From: an uncultured bacterium
GTDB taxonomy: Bacteria > Cyanobacteriota > Vampirovibrionia > Gastranaerophilales > Gastranaerophilaceae
Direction of reading: 5' to 3'
Assembly: GCA_947428835.1 (NCBI GenBank)
Contig: CANENE010000011.1
Coordinates: 1-61,639, forward strand
DNA length: 61,639 nt
The notes beneath the pieces are model-generated. The model did no database searches. It worked only from the letters and a program-made list of their open reading frames with translations, and was not told the DNA's origin. Positions 61,471 to 61,639 of the stretch are shown one piece after another; positions within the stretch are counted from its first letter, which is position 1; each line of letters begins with the position of its first letter. A program made the position numbers and the translations under genes.

Positions 61471-61504
61471 TCTAACACAAAAATTTAATATCTAACACAA
61501 AAAT
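61471..61504. repeat. Two 14-bp direct repeats before the prepilin gene
   Basis: TCTAACACAAAAAT occurs at 61471-61484 and 61491-61504, exactly 20 bp apart. They lie downstream of a TATAAT-like box (61455-61460), in the leader of the prepilin gene. Confidence 0.6.
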
Positions 61505-61519
61505 AAAGGAAAAATAACT

Positions 61520-61639
61520 ATGAAAAACAAGGCATTTTGCCATGCGCGTTTTTTTAGCAGGCATGCGTTCAAATACGGTTTTAGTTTGATTGAAATTCTA
61601 ATTTCTTTAATCATCATCTCTCTTTTGGTTGCAGCATTC
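61520..61639 (+). CDS. Type IV prepilin-like protein (5' part)
   Basis: The last 120 bp open a frame MKNKAFCHARFFSRHAFKYG|FSLIEILISLIIISLLVAAF that runs out of the window. The GFSLIE motif with Glu at +5 and a hydrophobic helix is the class III prepilin signal, cut by prepilin peptidase after Gly20. AAAGGA precedes the ATG. It would be a type IV pilus or type II secretion pseudopilin subunit. The rest lies beyond the window. Confidence 0.85.
   Translation, partial: MKNKAFCHARFFSRHAFKYGFSLIEILISLIIISLLVAAF

Overview
The window reads as a chromosomal segment of an AT-rich, uncultured-type, Gram-negative-enveloped bacterium, most likely a Gastranaerophilales / Vampirovibrionia (Melainabacteria) relative of Cyanobacteria. 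This is an inference from gene content: a Ycf23/DUF561 protein (otherwise a cyanobacterial and plastid family), an SLH-domain exported protein, a GT9 heptosyltransferase-like enzyme, a DapB-Asd-DapA cluster, and several lineage-style proteins of unknown function. No rRNA, CRISPR array or classical insertion sequence was seen.

Layout. (1) 1-3817: tRNA-Pro(UGG), a GT9 glycosyltransferase with a very clear leaderless promoter, an SLH protein, a small glycine-zipper protein and a CAU-anticodon tRNA. Both tRNA genes have a short hairpin-rich element inserted exactly after tRNA nucleotide 11, bracketed by a 21-25 bp duplication that leaves the tRNA intact. A third copy of the element core lies just downstream of the second tRNA. 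(2) 3960-10960: a mobile element next to that tRNA. It has a MuA/TniA-type DDE transposase, a MuB/TniB-type AAA+ ATPase, a protein fusing Mu-transposase-like DNA-binding regions to a tyrosine-recombinase domain that has lost its Arg/His/Arg/His residues (resembling the TnsF target selectors), and a small HTH protein. A divergent operon carries a Mor-like regulator and a Hanks-type protein kinase and is bracketed by helically phased CGGAAC iterons. (3) 11057-19992: a type I restriction-modification island (hsdM, hsdS, hsdR) with an Abi_C-domain gene and an unrecognised gene inside the operon, plus a divergent orphan. (4) 20038-37843: lineage-type genes, including a coupled Ski2-like helicase / HNH-zinc coiled-coil pair, an EF-hand and polyproline protein, the rsmE-cca pair, rpsT, an alanine/glycine symporter behind a terminator-like leader hairpin, and a metallophosphoesterase-like protein without metal ligands. 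(5) 37844-61639: housekeeping genes (pheT, rpmB, mnmA, dapB-asd-dapA, two leuC-type dehydratases without leuD, a PBP4-type carboxypeptidase, tyrS), a decayed kinase-like effector gene, a patatin, a very large glycogen-synthase-like protein with a C-terminal membrane helix, and the start of a type IV prepilin.

How the parts fit. The DAP genes, PBP4, GT9 and GT4 enzymes serve envelope synthesis; rsmE, cca, mnmA, pheT, tyrS, rpsT and rpmB serve translation. The stretch 3960-20340 is accessory DNA for mobility and defence, beside a tRNA and ending near a startless gene remnant (20038-20289). The two most unusual signals are the tRNA-nt-11 elements and the Mu-like transposon with an inactivated tyrosine-recombinase protein. 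Ends of the transposon could not be fixed from this sequence alone.
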